Counted from the stretch's first letter, positions 23,951 to 34,958 are shown. The stretch is 64,000 nt of DNA from Peptococcaceae bacterium (GCA_023249405.1 JAHFCR010000010.1:1-64000); one strand, 5' to 3'. Notes: generated by a model from the letters alone, not told the origin. Translations and numbers: made by a program.

Positions 23951-24208
23951 ATGAGTAAGATGCTGAAGGTCACACCCAATGACGACTATACCCTGCTCGT
24001 CGAATTCGAGCACGGCAATAAAATTATTTTCAATATGCGGGAGCATATCAAGACCCTGCCTTTCAGCAGCTTGGAGGATCTAAGCCGCTTTAAGGATATC
24101 ACGCTGGAGGAAAAGGCCATCCGCTGGCCCGAGCCGATACCGGGTGAGAAAAGCATATATCCCCCGCGCATTACGGTGGACAACATGCTGTTCACCATAC
24201 GGGAATAA
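23951..24208 (+). CDS. DUF2442 domain protein
   Basis: An 85-residue soluble protein with the DUF2442 pattern: a short beta-sheet beginning LKVTPNDDYTLLVEFEHG, a central phenylalanine block, and the end IRWPEPIPGEKSIYPPRITVDNML. The family often accompanies DUF4160 proteins in toxin-antitoxin-like pairs, but no partner is present here. I chose ATG 23951 because AAAGGAGG is 9 bases upstream; the frame is open earlier. It lies 15 bases before the large secreted protein gene and is probably co-transcribed with it. Its role in this setting is unknown. Confidence 0.8.
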   Translation: MSKMLKVTPNDDYTLLVEFEHGNKIIFNMREHIKTLPFSSLEDLSRFKDITLEEKAIRWPEPIPGEKSIYPPRITVDNMLFTIRE

Positions 24209-24223
24209 AAAGGAGGAAACGAT

Positions 24224-27200
24224 ATGAAAGCAAAACGATTTTTAAGTGCAATACTGTGTACCTTATTAATGTTGACGCTGCTGCCCGTGACGGCACAGGC
24301 TGCCAGCCTGGCAGACCTCCTGAATAAACTCCCGGAAAGCCAGCCCGGTAATTTTACAGTTAGATGGTATAGTGCAAAAAGGTACCTACACAAGCCCGGA
24401 TCGGGGCCAACTTTTGATTTTACTAGTGGATCGGTTGATAAAAATGCATCGGACGCCGCCTTACAAAGTTGGGGCACTTCTGTTCCCCTGGGGCAAGAAC
24501 AGATACCTGATTTAACCTTCGATATGACCAAGTGGCAGCCGGATCCTGAGTATCAGACATTTTATATCGGACAAACACCAGGGCCGAAATACAACTGGAA
24601 TTGGTGTGAAGTGGAAGGGTTTATTAAACTGCCCGACCTCTACTATATAAAATGGTCCCCTGTTGGTATTGATCCTTTACAGCACAGTGATGTTACCTTT
24701 GACCTGGAAATTCCAGATAACGGAAGAAATCTTTCCCCCGGTACGTTCGTGCCCTTCCGCTTGCACATCAAATGTTATGAACCCGATCAAAGCAAATTGA
24801 ATGCTCCGCTTTCCATTGCGTTCAATTATACTTGGTCGGTTGGGGGGGATAAAACAACGATACCGGCAGAAAACATTTTTGGAACCCTGGAGTTAAAGGA
24901 TATGCAGCCCTTTTTTCAGCTGGATGCCCAAAAATATACCCTGACCCTGGATCCAAAATACAGCTCTTTCAATGTTGATGCTTACGAATATGGCCTTGCC
25001 GGCGGGACGGATTTTCGGCCCCTGTCGTTTGGAACAAATCGTCTTGAACCGGGCAGCGGGGAGGTAATTGTGCGTTATAAGAATCTGATTATTGCTCACC
25101 CGTCTATCACCATCGGTGCCATCACTATGCCTGCCGAGGGCAGTTTACTGGTCACCGGGCGCACCCCCGCCACAGCTTTCCTGGCATGGTTCGCCCCGCC
25201 CGGGGACACGGCGCCGGCTTCATATGATATTTACCGTCAAAAAGTCGATGTGGCGCAAGGGTTCACTCCTTACCTGGCAATTGCAACGATTAATGTGTAT
25301 GATAAGGCACTGAAGATAGGATCGACCTCCGGCCTGACCTTCACGGACCAGGGATTGAGCTACGACGCTGTTTATACCTATTATGTCATAGCCAATTATT
25401 CAGCCGGTTATTCCACCGCATCCAATACTGTGCGGACGGATTCCGTGCCCATGGAGGGCCTGCCGTCCATACCGGATAATCTGGAAATCCAGCTGGCCAA
25501 TCAATCCTCGAAAGCCGATCTGAAACTGAGCTGGACGGCTTCCGATTCCCCGGCGGGCATCAAGGAATATGTCGTTTACCGGAATATAACCAGGGCTTCG
25601 GCAGCAACCCAGATACCGAATGGTACTATCGTTCTTGGCGGTATCGATCTGACGGCAGAGCTCGGGCGGACCTCTGACTTGAGCTTTATTGACTGCGGCC
25701 TGAATTATACCGATAAATGCGAGTACTCTGTGCAGGCACTCGACAAAAACGGAGTTCCTTCCTATATAAGCGCCCCCCTGGAGGTGTCGCTCCAGGATTT
25801 CGTTCCGAATTTAAAGCTGTATCCGAACAGCTTGGGTATCTGCAACGGTGATACGTCCAATCTTACCGTGTTCTTCGACAGCAGCTATACAGGTGAAACG
25901 TCCGGGATGTGGACGGTCGCCGACAGCAGCGTCGCTTCCGTGGAAGGATACAGCACCAAGCCCATAGAGATCAACCCGAAGCATACCATACCCGGCAATA
26001 CCGGGGCGAAGGTGACCGGCCTCAAGCCCGGCGCCACCACAGTGACCTTTACCAATACCACAACCGGCGCACACGGGGATTGCACCGTCACGGTCAAACC
26101 GACGTTTGCGATTGCTCCGGATCCGATTACGGTGTATGAAGCCGAGACGGGAAGCCTGTCCATAAATTATGACGACGGCTATACGGGCTCAAAAGCAGGC
26201 AGGTGGAGCGTTGACGATCAAGCCGTCGCGTCGATAGACCAGAACGGCGTCGTGACCGGCATAAAGGCCGGAACAGCCATCGCGGCGTATGCCATCCGTC
26301 CCACAGCAGCCCCCGAAACCCGAGCCGGCGAATCGGCAGGGGCAGCCAACGGCGCCCTCGTCGTCACCCCGATGTCCGCATCGCCTGCTGACAATTTCGT
26401 CCGGACCGTGCCTGTCGTGGTGAAGCCGGCAAATTACACAGTATCCTTTGACGCGCGGGTCGGCAGCCTGACGCCGAAAGGCGTCACCGTTAAGCACGAT
26501 ACCGCCGTCGCGAGGCCGGATAACCCTTCTTACAATAATTTTCTTTTCCTCGGCTGGTACACCGCCTCAGATGGAGGTTCCATGTGGAATTTCACAGACG
26601 ATAAGGTGACCAAGGACATGACGCTTTACGCACAGTGGGCCGTACCGGTGATGCCATCAAATTCTGGGTCCGGCGGCCACAGATCTGTATATATCGCGCC
26701 GACCATTACCGGGCCGGATAGCATCGACCTTACTGCCGGCTACCCAAGCGCCGATCAGGCGTATACCGTGAGCGGCAATCCCGCGCCGGCGCTGGCTATC
26801 ACGGCGAACACGGCGGGCGCGACGCTGTCCGGCAAGACTTTGACCATCCCGGCGGGACTTGGAGCCGGTTCGTATTCCGTCACTCTCGAAGCAAGCAGTT
26901 CGACCGGAACGGCGACAAAGACCGTTTTGGTAAATGTCGCCGCCGCGCCGACCGCGCCGACCATTACCGGGCCGGATTCAATCGTACTTCCGCCCGCATA
27001 TACGAGTGGCATTTATCCGTACTCAGTGGCCGGCTCCCCAACTGCGTACGGCATCGCTAACGTTTCGTCGCATTCCGAATTCTTCAGCTTCGATGGGGCA
27101 AACCTGTCGATCACGTCAAGCCTGGCTACAGGCGATTCGCCTTATACCTTGACGCTGACGGCGACGAACTCCGCCGGCACGGCGACAAAGAACGTCACGG

Positions 27201-27487
27201 TATATGTGATTTCGCTCGAACCTGCGTCGCTCGGCGTCGATGAAGGGCAAACGGATGATGAAACGCTTTTAGTATACGGTGCGGGATTGCTCGGAACGTA
27301 TACTTTACAGCTCGGTCCGGGCCATCCGGGCTGGGTCACGCTTTCGGGCAATACGCTTACCGCCGCGCCGCCGGCGGAGACCGCAACAAGCGGCTTATCC
27401 GAGGATTTCATGGTGGACGTTGTGATTACGGTCGCGGACGGAAGTTCGATCACAACATCGGTAAATATATCGGTAAGCGTACCTTGA
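24224..27487 (+). CDS. Large secreted multi-domain protein (FN3, Ig-like, InlB-type repeats)
   Basis: A 1087-residue protein with a clear signal peptide (MKAKRFLSAILCTLLMLTLL, cleavage after AQA near residue 26). A unique N-terminal region of about 280 residues is followed by two fibronectin-III-like domains (about 300-530), two bacterial Ig-like Big_2 domains (about 530-690), one InlB B-repeat (FLGWYTASDGGSMWNF, about 735-805), then two Ig-like modules that each start PTITGPDSI and a C-terminal beta domain. There is no LPxTG motif, S-layer domain or membrane anchor, so it is probably released or held by other means. AAGGAGG precedes the ATG. It lies between DUF2442 and the RCC1 gene, all close together. 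Such modules serve adhesion or scaffold roles. Confidence 0.88.
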   Translation: MKAKRFLSAILCTLLMLTLLPVTAQAASLADLLNKLPESQPGNFTVRWYSAKRYLHKPGSGPTFDFTSGSVDKNASDAALQSWGTSVPLGQEQIPDLTFDMTKWQPDPEYQTFYIGQTPGPKYNWNWCEVEGFIKLPDLYYIKWSPVGIDPLQHSDVTFDLEIPDNGRNLSPGTFVPFRLHIKCYEPDQSKLNAPLSIAFNYTWSVGGDKTTIPAENIFGTLELKDMQPFFQLDAQKYTLTLDPKYSSFNVDAYEYGLAGGTDFRPLSFGTNRLEPGSGEVIVRYKNLIIAHPSITIGAITMPAEGSLLVTGRTPATAFLAWFAPPGDTAPASYDIYRQKVDVAQGFTPYLAIATINVYDKALKIGSTSGLTFTDQGLSYDAVYTYYVIANYSAGYSTASNTVRTDSVPMEGLPSIPDNLEIQLANQSSKADLKLSWTASDSPAGIKEYVVYRNITRASAATQIPNGTIVLGGIDLTAELGRTSDLSFIDCGLNYTDKCEYSVQALDKNGVPSYISAPLEVSLQDFVPNLKLYPNSLGICNGDTSNLTVFFDSSYTGETSGMWTVADSSVASVEGYSTKPIEINPKHTIPGNTGAKVTGLKPGATTVTFTNTTTGAHGDCTVTVKPTFAIAPDPITVYEAETGSLSINYDDGYTGSKAGRWSVDDQAVASIDQNGVVTGIKAGTAIAAYAIRPTAAPETRAGESAGAANGALVVTPMSASPADNFVRTVPVVVKPANYTVSFDARVGSLTPKGVTVKHDTAVARPDNPSYNNFLFLGWYTASDGGSMWNFTDDKVTKDMTLYAQWAVPVMPSNSGSGGHRSVYIAPTITGPDSIDLTAGYPSADQAYTVSGNPAPALAITANTAGATLSGKTLTIPAGLGAGSYSVTLEASSSTGTATKTVLVNVAAAPTAPTITGPDSIVLPPAYTSGIYPYSVAGSPTAYGIANVSSHSEFFSFDGANLSITSSLATGDSPYTLTLTATNSAGTATKNVTVYVISLEPASLGVDEGQTDDETLLVYGAGLLGTYTLQLGPGHPGWVTLSGNTLTAAPPAETATSGLSEDFMVDVVITVADGSSITTSVNISVSVP

Positions 27488-27506
27488 GCTAAGGAGATGA
27501 AGGACG

Positions 27507-29069
27507 ATGAAAACGAAGACTAAAATAAAAGCGCTCTCGGTGATTTTATCGGTGGCGACGGCAGTCACGCTGATGTCCGCAGCGGCTTATGCGTCCGTTC
27601 CCGCAAGAATCATCCCCGTTTCAACAAGCGGAGACGGACAAAACCTTGCGATAACGCAGGACGGTGTGCTTTGGGGCTGGGGCAGCAACAAGCTGTATCA
27701 GCCCGGCAACGGAACAAGCGGCGACGCTGCCGCGCCTTCTAAAATCATGGAACATGTGATATCCGCAGCTGCGGGGCCGATGCACAGCCTGGCTGTAACG
27801 TCCGACGGGAGCCTCTGGGGATGGGGAAGCAATAAATACGGACAGCTTGGCATAAGCAGAGACGGCCGGATCGCGGAAAGTGGGCCGTTTTATAGCGATA
27901 CGCCCGTGAAGATAATGGACGGCGCGGCCTTGGCCGAGGTAAACGGAGCGTATTCCTATGTCATAAAAAAGGACGGAACGCTTTGGGCCTTCGGGGGCGA
28001 CGAAAACAGCGGAGAATACCTGATAGGCGACGGCACGGCGGCGCAGCCAGAGCCTGTGATGGTACTCGATAACGTCGCGCTGGTTTCGGCCGGCGGCTCC
28101 AACGTGTTGGCCTTGAAGACCGACGGCAGCCTCTTTATATGGGGCGACAACGCCTCCGGCGAAATCGGCGACGGGACGGCAATCATCCGCCCGAAGCCCG
28201 TTAAGGTTATGGGCGGCGTTGCGGCGGCCGCGATGGGCACGTTTCACACGCTTGCGGTTAAAAAAGACGGAACGCTCTGGGTCTGGGGCTCAAACTACGG
28301 CGGCGCGTTGGGTGACGGAACCGACAAGGACAGCACCGTACCTGTGAAAATTATGGACGACGTGGCTTCGGTCGCCGCAGGGACCTGCCACAGTCTTGCC
28401 GTTAAAAAGGATGGCAGCCTTTGGTCATGGGGGCAGGGCGTTACCGGCTATGCGGGAAACAAAGGATATAATCTCACTCCCGAAAAGATACTGGAAGACG
28501 CCGTTTATGTCTGCGCGAAGCAGAGCACCAATTTCGCCGTGAAAACCGACGGAAGCCTGTGGGCATGGGGCGATTCTGTCAATCTGGGCAATATATATTC
28601 GACGCCCTTCCCGAGAGAAGCATTAAGCGGCATCCAGACGCCGGGCGCAGTCGCTTTGCCCTCCTCCGCCAAGGCTTCGGTCAACGGAAAAGCAATTTTG
28701 CTTGAGGCGTACAGCATCAGCGATTACAATTACTTTAAGCTGCGGGATATCGCCTCCGTGTTGAACGGCACGGAGAAACAATTTGAAGTCAGCTGGGACA
28801 GCGAAACAAATGCGATAAACCTGACAACAAACAAGCCGTATACGTCTGTGGGCGGAGAACTGAAACTCTCAGGAAAAAATGACGCGCAGAAGGCGACCGT
28901 CGCCGTGTCGGACATATATCTGGACGGCGTGGAACTCCACATTTCCGCTTATAACATCGGCGGCAGCAATTACATAAAGCTGCGCGATTTAGCTGAAGTC
29001 CTTAATTTCAGCGTTACGTGGGAGGAAAATACAAGCACGGTATGGATAGATACTTCAAAAACATATTAA
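27507..29069 (+). CDS. Secreted RCC1-repeat protein with copper-amine-oxidase-N-like stalk
   Basis: A 520-residue protein with a signal peptide ending at AYA (residue 29). Residues about 35-375 contain seven RCC1-type blades marked by GVLWGWGSNKLYQ, GSLWGWGSNKYGQLG, GTLWVWGSNYGGALGDG and similar lines, which should form a seven-bladed propeller. The last 130 residues hold two copies of the KLRDIA/KLRDLA motif (YFKLRDIASVLNG and YIKLRDLAEVLNF), typical of copper amine oxidase N-terminal-like domains in clostridial surface proteins. Start ATG 27507, 20 bases after the previous gene, with AAGGAGATG in front. It is likely a binding protein acting with the Ig-repeat protein. The substrate is not known. 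Confidence 0.9.
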   Translation: MKTKTKIKALSVILSVATAVTLMSAAAYASVPARIIPVSTSGDGQNLAITQDGVLWGWGSNKLYQPGNGTSGDAAAPSKIMEHVISAAAGPMHSLAVTSDGSLWGWGSNKYGQLGISRDGRIAESGPFYSDTPVKIMDGAALAEVNGAYSYVIKKDGTLWAFGGDENSGEYLIGDGTAAQPEPVMVLDNVALVSAGGSNVLALKTDGSLFIWGDNASGEIGDGTAIIRPKPVKVMGGVAAAAMGTFHTLAVKKDGTLWVWGSNYGGALGDGTDKDSTVPVKIMDDVASVAAGTCHSLAVKKDGSLWSWGQGVTGYAGNKGYNLTPEKILEDAVYVCAKQSTNFAVKTDGSLWAWGDSVNLGNIYSTPFPREALSGIQTPGAVALPSSAKASVNGKAILLEAYSISDYNYFKLRDIASVLNGTEKQFEVSWDSETNAINLTTNKPYTSVGGELKLSGKNDAQKATVAVSDIYLDGVELHISAYNIGGSNYIKLRDLAEVLNFSVTWEENTSTVWIDTSKTY

Positions 29070-29148
29070 AGAAGAACCCAGGCGGAGATGGCGCAGGCGA
29101 TGTATAATCTGCCGGGGAAATAACGAATTAATTTAGTGTCAATCAAAC

Positions 29149-29190
29149 AACCAGAAAACCAGTCACGATTATGTGACTGGTTTTCTGGTT
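29149..29190. terminator. Bidirectional terminator, 18-bp perfect stem
   Basis: AACCAGAAAACCAGTCAC pairs perfectly with 29173-29190 around a 6-base loop. It lies between the convergent RCC1 and slipin genes. The stem itself ends in TTTTCTGGTT, and on either strand it can stop transcription. It marks the right edge of the accessory block. Confidence 0.75.
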
Positions 29191-29294
29191 TTCCTGTAAT
29201 TCCGTACCGGTTACCCCTCGGTTCAGTAATTGTACCTGTGAGTGATAACCCTTTATGGCCGGTGTTTTTTGTTGGATGCTGGGTATCTATACTG

Positions 29295-30113
29295 CTACTG
29301 CTGCTTGATTTCGGTCTGTGCCTGTTCCTGGAGCTGCGCCAGATCCTGCTGTTCCTGTTTTGCCTTGGCGCCACTGTTATTCATGACCTCCAGGAAGGGG
29401 GCGATCAGGTCGAGCGGCAGTGGGAAGACGATGGTGCTCGACTGGTCGATGGCGATCTCCCGCAGGGTCTGCAGGTAGCGCAGTTGCATGGTGCCCGGCT
29501 GAGTGGCGATGACCCCGGCTGCCTGCGCCAGTTTTGCCGAGGCCTGAAACTCGCCCTCGGCGTGGATCAGCTTTGCCCGGCGCTCCCGTTCCGCCTCGGC
29601 CTGGGCGGCCATGGCCCGCTGCATGGTGGGCGGCAGTTCGGCATCCTTCACTTCCACCAGGCTGACCTTGATCCCCCAAGGTTCGGTGCCCTCGTCGATG
29701 ATCTGCTGCAGCCGGTGGTTGATCTCGTCCCGGTTGGAGAGCAGGGCATCCAGGTCTGACTGGCCCAGCACGCTCCGCAGTGTGGTCTGGGACAGCTGGG
29801 AGGTGGCCCGGATGTGATCGAGCACTATGATCACTGCGTCCACCGGGTTGACCACACGGAAGTAGACCACGGCGTTGACCTTGACGGTGACGTTGTCCTT
29901 GGTGATGATCTCCTGGGTGGGAATGTCCATGGTGATCACCCGCAGGTCAACCTTCTGCATGCGTTCGATGCCCGGGATCAGGATGATCAGGCCGGGCCCG
30001 CGGGCGCCCACGCAGCGTCCCAGGCGGAAGATGACACCCCGTTCATACTCCTGCACGATTCTGACGGAGGCTGCTACTAGAATCAGAATAATGACCACAA
30101 TCGGAAGCCACAT
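29295..30113 (-). CDS. Slipin family (SPFH/stomatin) membrane protein
   Basis: A 272-residue protein with one N-terminal membrane helix ([17 protein letters not shown]) and an SPFH domain: [55 protein letters not shown] coiled region rich in [17 protein letters not shown] follows, as in slipins. It probably organises membrane microdomains and assists the NfeD protease encoded just upstream; slipin-NfeD pairs are widespread and co-transcribed. GAGAGGGG precedes the ATG. The two genes are 146 bases apart on the minus strand. No oddities. Confidence 0.93.
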   Translation of the reverse strand: MWLPIVVIILILVAASVRIVQEYERGVIFRLGRCVGARGPGLIILIPGIERMQKVDLRVITMDIPTQEIITKDNVTVKVNAVVYFRVVNPVDAVIIVLDHIRATSQLSQTTLRSVLGQSDLDALLSNRDEINHRLQQIIDEGTEPWGIKVSLVEVKDAELPPTMQRAMAAQAEAERERRAKLIHAEGEFQASAKLAQAAGVIATQPGTMQLRYLQTLREIAIDQSSTIVFPLPLDLIAPFLEVMNNSGAKAKQEQQDLAQLQEQAQTEIKQQ

Positions 30114-30259
30114 GTTATATGCCCCTCTCTCTTGCTGATTTTACTTGTTATTATTGCCAGGTTCGGTTCTGTCAATCATCCCTGCCGTCCGGTTTCCGGG
30201 GCCGGCAGCGCGACCTGACGCGGCATTGCCACCCGGAAGCGCCTTTTTGATGAAAGCGC

Positions 30260-31747
30260 TCACTCCCGGCGCACTCGCAATGTCAGCCCGACGATGCCAG
30301 TGATTACCACCCTCTCTCCTTCAAGAATGTTGCCCGACTCGGAAACGGCATTCCACAACTCGCCATCGACGAAGACCGTGCCTGACGGATCGAGCGCCGT
30401 CCTGGAGATTGCGCTCTGACCGGGCAGGCTTTCCTTGCCGGTTTTGATGGGCTGGCGCTGCCCCCGCATCACCAGGGCGACCAGCAATGCCAGCAACATG
30501 GTAAAGCACAGGGCAGTGAGGATGATCAGCCAGACACTCACCCTGGGCCCGTTGGGCTGGTTGCTGAATAACAGCAGCGAGCCAATGATCAGCGAGATCA
30601 CGCCTCCCGCGCCCAGGGCGCCGTGTGTGAAGGTAAAGGCCTCGGCGATGAAGAAACCGAAGGCCAGAATGATCAGCATGATGCCTCCCCAGTAGGCGTC
30701 CAGGGTTCCCAGCGCATACAGCCCCAGCAGCATGCTGATGCCGCCCACCACCCCCGGCAGGATCAGGCCCGGGTGATAGATCTCCGCCATCAGTCCGGCC
30801 ATCCCGGCGATCAGCAGGATATAGGCCAGGTTGGGGTCGCAGAGTGCCAGCAGGAACTTTTCCAGGTCGCTCATGGGCAGGTTGACCACCGGGGCGTCCA
30901 GCGTCTGCAGCCGGACCTGGCTGCCGCTGCTGAGGGTCACCGTGCGGCCCTGCAGCTGTTGCAACAGATCGGGCAGGTCCTTGGCCCGCAAGTCGATCAG
31001 GTGCTGATCAAGGGCCTCGGTATCGGAGTATGACCTGCTCTCCCGCACTGCCTGCTCCGCCGCCAACTGGTTGCGTCCGTGGGTCTGGGCCAGTGAACGC
31101 ACCCAGGCCGAGGCGTCCTCGGTGATCTTCTGATAGTAGATGCTCTGAGTGGTGTCCGGCTGCCCGCTACTTGTGTTTTGGTCCGACTGGCCCTGGATGG
31201 GGTTGCCCTCGATAACCGGGTGAGCGGCCCCAATACGGCTGCCGGGCGCCATGGCTGCCACGTTGGCGGACAGCGTGATGAAGGTGCCGGCGGAAGCCGC
31301 CCAGCCGCCGGCAGGGGCTACGAACACCACCACCGGCACCCGGGAGTTGGAGATGGTGGTGACGATCTCCTGGGTGGCGTTATAATCCCCACCGGGGGTA
31401 TCCAATATGATCACCACGGCGCTGCTCCGGCGATCCTCGGCGCTCCCGATCACCCGGGCGCAGTAACGGGCGGTGACGGGGGCGATCTGACCGGTTATAC
31501 CGGCCACATATATTGGGGCTGGCTGCGTATCTGCTGTCTGCTCGGATGTGGCTGCTTCTGCGGGAGATGTTCCTGTAACTGCCGGGCCGGACCGTAAATA
31601 AAACCATGGAAAGATCAGAATGGCGCCCAGCAGCATGGCTGCCAGGATCGATCCCCGGCGAATTCCAGCCCTGCTGCTGCGGCCATGTTCGACACCGGTT
31701 CTGTTGCAATGTCGGTGCCCCGCGCTAAAGAAACGCTTCCTGATCAT
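30260..31747 (-). CDS. NfeD family membrane-bound serine protease
   Basis: A 495-residue long-form NfeD. One N-terminal helix (residues 33-50) anchors a ClpP-class S49-like protease domain (about 78-260) with the nucleophile Ser152 in WAASAGTF and DTPGGDYNATQ before it. Four more helices (about 300-430) and a C-terminal OB-fold NfeD domain (GTVFVDGELWNAVSESG, VVITGIVGLTLRV) follow. The partner slipin lies downstream. The pair is thought to handle membrane protein quality. GGAGAGG is 6 bases before ATG 31747. The first 30 residues are Arg-rich and unusual, so a later start is possible. Confidence 0.93.
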   Translation of the reverse strand: MIRKRFFSAGHRHCNRTGVEHGRSSRAGIRRGSILAAMLLGAILIFPWFYLRSGPAVTGTSPAEAATSEQTADTQPAPIYVAGITGQIAPVTARYCARVIGSAEDRRSSAVVIILDTPGGDYNATQEIVTTISNSRVPVVVFVAPAGGWAASAGTFITLSANVAAMAPGSRIGAAHPVIEGNPIQGQSDQNTSSGQPDTTQSIYYQKITEDASAWVRSLAQTHGRNQLAAEQAVRESRSYSDTEALDQHLIDLRAKDLPDLLQQLQGRTVTLSSGSQVRLQTLDAPVVNLPMSDLEKFLLALCDPNLAYILLIAGMAGLMAEIYHPGLILPGVVGGISMLLGLYALGTLDAYWGGIMLIILAFGFFIAEAFTFTHGALGAGGVISLIIGSLLLFSNQPNGPRVSVWLIILTALCFTMLLALLVALVMRGQRQPIKTGKESLPGQSAISRTALDPSGTVFVDGELWNAVSESGNILEGERVVITGIVGLTLRVRRE

Positions 31748-31854
31748 GTTCAGCCTCTCCGCCTCTCCGGTGCTGCAGCTGTTGCTCTAGCCATGGTTGC
31801 TCCGGGTTGCCGCGACTTGAGCGGTGACCTATGACTCGAAGAATAAAGATCCGC

Positions 31855-31885
31855 TAAATAAATACCCGCCGGACTGACGGCGGGT
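31855..31885 (-). terminator. Intrinsic terminator after tatA
   Basis: ACCCGCCG pairs with CGGCGGGT (31864-31871 with 31878-31885). On the minus strand ATTTATTTA follows. It is about 25 bases after the TatA stop. Confidence 0.65.
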
Positions 31886-31909
31886 CATCATACCTGGGCA
31901 TAAATGTTG

Positions 31910-32137
31910 TTAGCTGGTCTTGACGGGGACTTCCTGCTTTTCTGACGCTTGCGCAACCTGTCCCTCGACCGGCTTGGCTTTATCCTGCAGATCATCCATG
32001 GTGGTGCTTGATGCCTGCCGGAATTCTTTGATGGTTTTTCCCATAGCTTTCCCGATATCAGGCAGTTTACCGGGGCCGAAGATGATCAGAACGATGGCGA
32101 GAATGATAATCAGATGCCAGGGCTCTATCAAACCCAT
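31910..32137 (-). CDS. tatA: Sec-independent translocase protein TatA/TatE
   Basis: A 75-residue TatA-type protein: one membrane helix (WHLIIILAIVLIIFGPGKLP), the conserved FGPGKLPDIGKAMGKTIKEFR hinge and amphipathic helix (shown here in overlapping parts), and a charged cytoplasmic tail. TatA forms the pore of the twin-arginine export pathway. No tatC is seen in the window, so the system is split. The ATG is preceded by a GGGGGG run, and TATAAT with an upstream TG (extended -10) lies near 32175 on the minus strand. A terminator follows at 31864. Confidence 0.93.
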   Translation of the reverse strand: MGLIEPWHLIIILAIVLIIFGPGKLPDIGKAMGKTIKEFRQASSTTMDDLQDKAKPVEGQVAQASEKQEVPVKTS

Positions 32138-32304
32138 GGTTGCTACCCCCCCTTATTGCAGTCTTACTGTGATTATAGCACAAGTTGTCCACAACAGCCA
32201 GCAACAAATTGGGGCATACTTTCATATCAGTTCTCAGGGCGGGGATCGTTGTATAAAATCGTGTCATTTACCACAAAATAGAAGCAACAAGGAGGTAATG
32301 CCGT

Positions 32305-32508
32305 ATGGAACTTAGCGCACGCAACCAACTGCAGGTCAGGATCAAACAGATCAAATCGAACGACCTCTCTGCCGAGGTGATCATGGAAATCGGCGGGCAG
32401 GAGATGTGTGCCAGCGTGACCGCTGACTCGGTTAAAAGACTGGGCCTGAAGAATGGCGACAATGCTAAAGCAGTGGTCAAAGCCAGTTCGGTCATGCTGA
32501 TGAAGTAG
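32305..32508 (+). CDS. Molybdopterin-binding (Mop/TOBE domain) protein
   Basis: A 67-residue single TOBE domain, with SARNQLQVRIKQIKSNDLSAEV and TADSVKRLGLKNGDNAKAVVKASSVML, the classic molbindin fold that binds molybdate or tungstate as a storage or buffer protein. AAGGAGG lies 10 bases before the ATG. No molybdate transporter is adjacent. It is followed 41 bases later by a small lipoprotein ORF, likely on the same transcript, and then by a terminator. Confidence 0.92.
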   Translation: MELSARNQLQVRIKQIKSNDLSAEVIMEIGGQEMCASVTADSVKRLGLKNGDNAKAVVKASSVMLMK

Positions 32509-32549
32509 CCTGGCGCCTGAAGCAGTACTGGTATTTAAGGAGAATCCTT

Positions 32550-32702
32550 ATGGAACAAGGTTGGCGGCGGTCTTTGGTCCTGCCCCTGGCGGCGGCCCTG
32601 ATCCTGTCAATGGCCCTACTACAAGGTTGCCAAAGCAGGAAGGCCATGCCCGTAACTCCGAAGATAACACCTCCGGTGACAATCACCGATCACACCGGTT
32701 AA
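32550..32702 (+). CDS. 50-residue putative lipoprotein
   Basis: ATG 32550 is preceded by AAGGAG with an 8-base gap. The product has an Arg-Arg start, a hydrophobic stretch (SLVLPLAAALILSMALLQGC) with a lipobox-like LQGC at residues 24-27, and a 23-residue polar tail rich in Pro and Thr. This is the plan of a small lipid-anchored protein. It lies between the molbindin gene and a terminator. No family is recognised; a role with molybdate binding would be speculative. Confidence 0.55.
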   Translation: MEQGWRRSLVLPLAAALILSMALLQGCQSRKAMPVTPKITPPVTITDHTG

Positions 32703-32727
32703 AATCCCCTTTTGCTGCCTGTAGAAA

Positions 32728-32759
32728 AACCTGATGGCCGTAGTGCTATCAGGTTTTTT
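32728..32759 (+). terminator. Intrinsic terminator after the small lipoprotein gene
   Basis: AACCTGAT pairs with ATCAGGTT around a 14-base loop and runs into TTTTTT. It closes the molbindin-lipoprotein unit. Confidence 0.8.
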
Positions 32760-32841
32760 AGCATGGGCCGCATCCTGGTTCTGTAGGCAATATCACGCCA
32801 GAATTTAAGAAGATACGTGTTCTGCCATGCCTATTGTTGTT

Positions 32842-32871
32842 AAAAAGCCTCCCGGCCAGAGGCCGGGAGGC
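32842..32871 (-). terminator. Intrinsic terminator of groESL
   Basis: GCCTCCCGGCC pairs perfectly with 32861-32871 around three bases, and on the minus strand TTTTTAACAAC follows. It is about 30 bases after the groEL stop. Confidence 0.88.
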
Positions 32872-32899
32872 TGCGAGAGGCATTTGAGGCGTTTTAGTT

Positions 32900-34534
<1,635 letters not shown>

Positions 34535-34593
34535 TTAGCCTCCTTGGTTTAGGTTTAGTCGGTGGTTTGGGTTTTAGTCAGGTTTAGGGATAG

Positions 34594-34878
34594 CTACTCT
34601 TTGATGGCGAGAATGTCGGTCTCACGCAAAATCAGATACTCGTCGCTGTCGAGCTTGATCTCGGACCCGCCGTATTTGGCGTAAATTACCTGGTCTCCGA
34701 CCTTGACCTCTGGTTGGACCCGGGTTCCGTTGTCAAGGAGCCGGCCAGGCCCCACCGCGATCACTTCTCCGGCTTGGGGCTTTTCCTTGGCGGTGTCGGG
34801 AAGGATGATCCCTCCGACGGTTTTTTCCTCCTTGGACAGGGGCTTTACCAGCACGTGGTCACCTAGTGGTTTGAGCAT
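34594..34878 (-). CDS. groES: Co-chaperonin GroES (10 kDa)
   Basis: A 94-residue GroES with the mobile-loop region [19 protein letters not shown] and the C-terminal [12 protein letters not shown]. It caps the GroEL ring. I chose ATG 34878 with GGAGGG 9 bases upstream (a TTG three codons earlier is possible). It is the first gene of groESL and directly follows CIRCE, so HrcA repression is expected, although hrcA is not in the window. Confidence 0.98.
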   Translation of the reverse strand: MLKPLGDHVLVKPLSKEEKTVGGIILPDTAKEKPQAGEVIAVGPGRLLDNGTRVQPEVKVGDQVIYAKYGGSEIKLDSDEYLILRETDILAIKE

Positions 34879-34918
34879 TTGCAACAACCCTCCTCAGAAT
34901 GGTAAAAACTGAAATCTA

Positions 34919-34945
34919 TTAGCACTCAACCATGACGAGTGCTAA
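34919..34945. promoter_or_regulatory. CIRCE element (HrcA operator)
   Basis: TTAGCACTC at 34919-34927, nine bases, then GAGTGCTAA at 34937-34945 is an exact match to the CIRCE consensus. It lies between the groESL promoter and the groES start. Confidence 0.97.
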
Positions 34946-34958
34946 TAACCTATTGATA

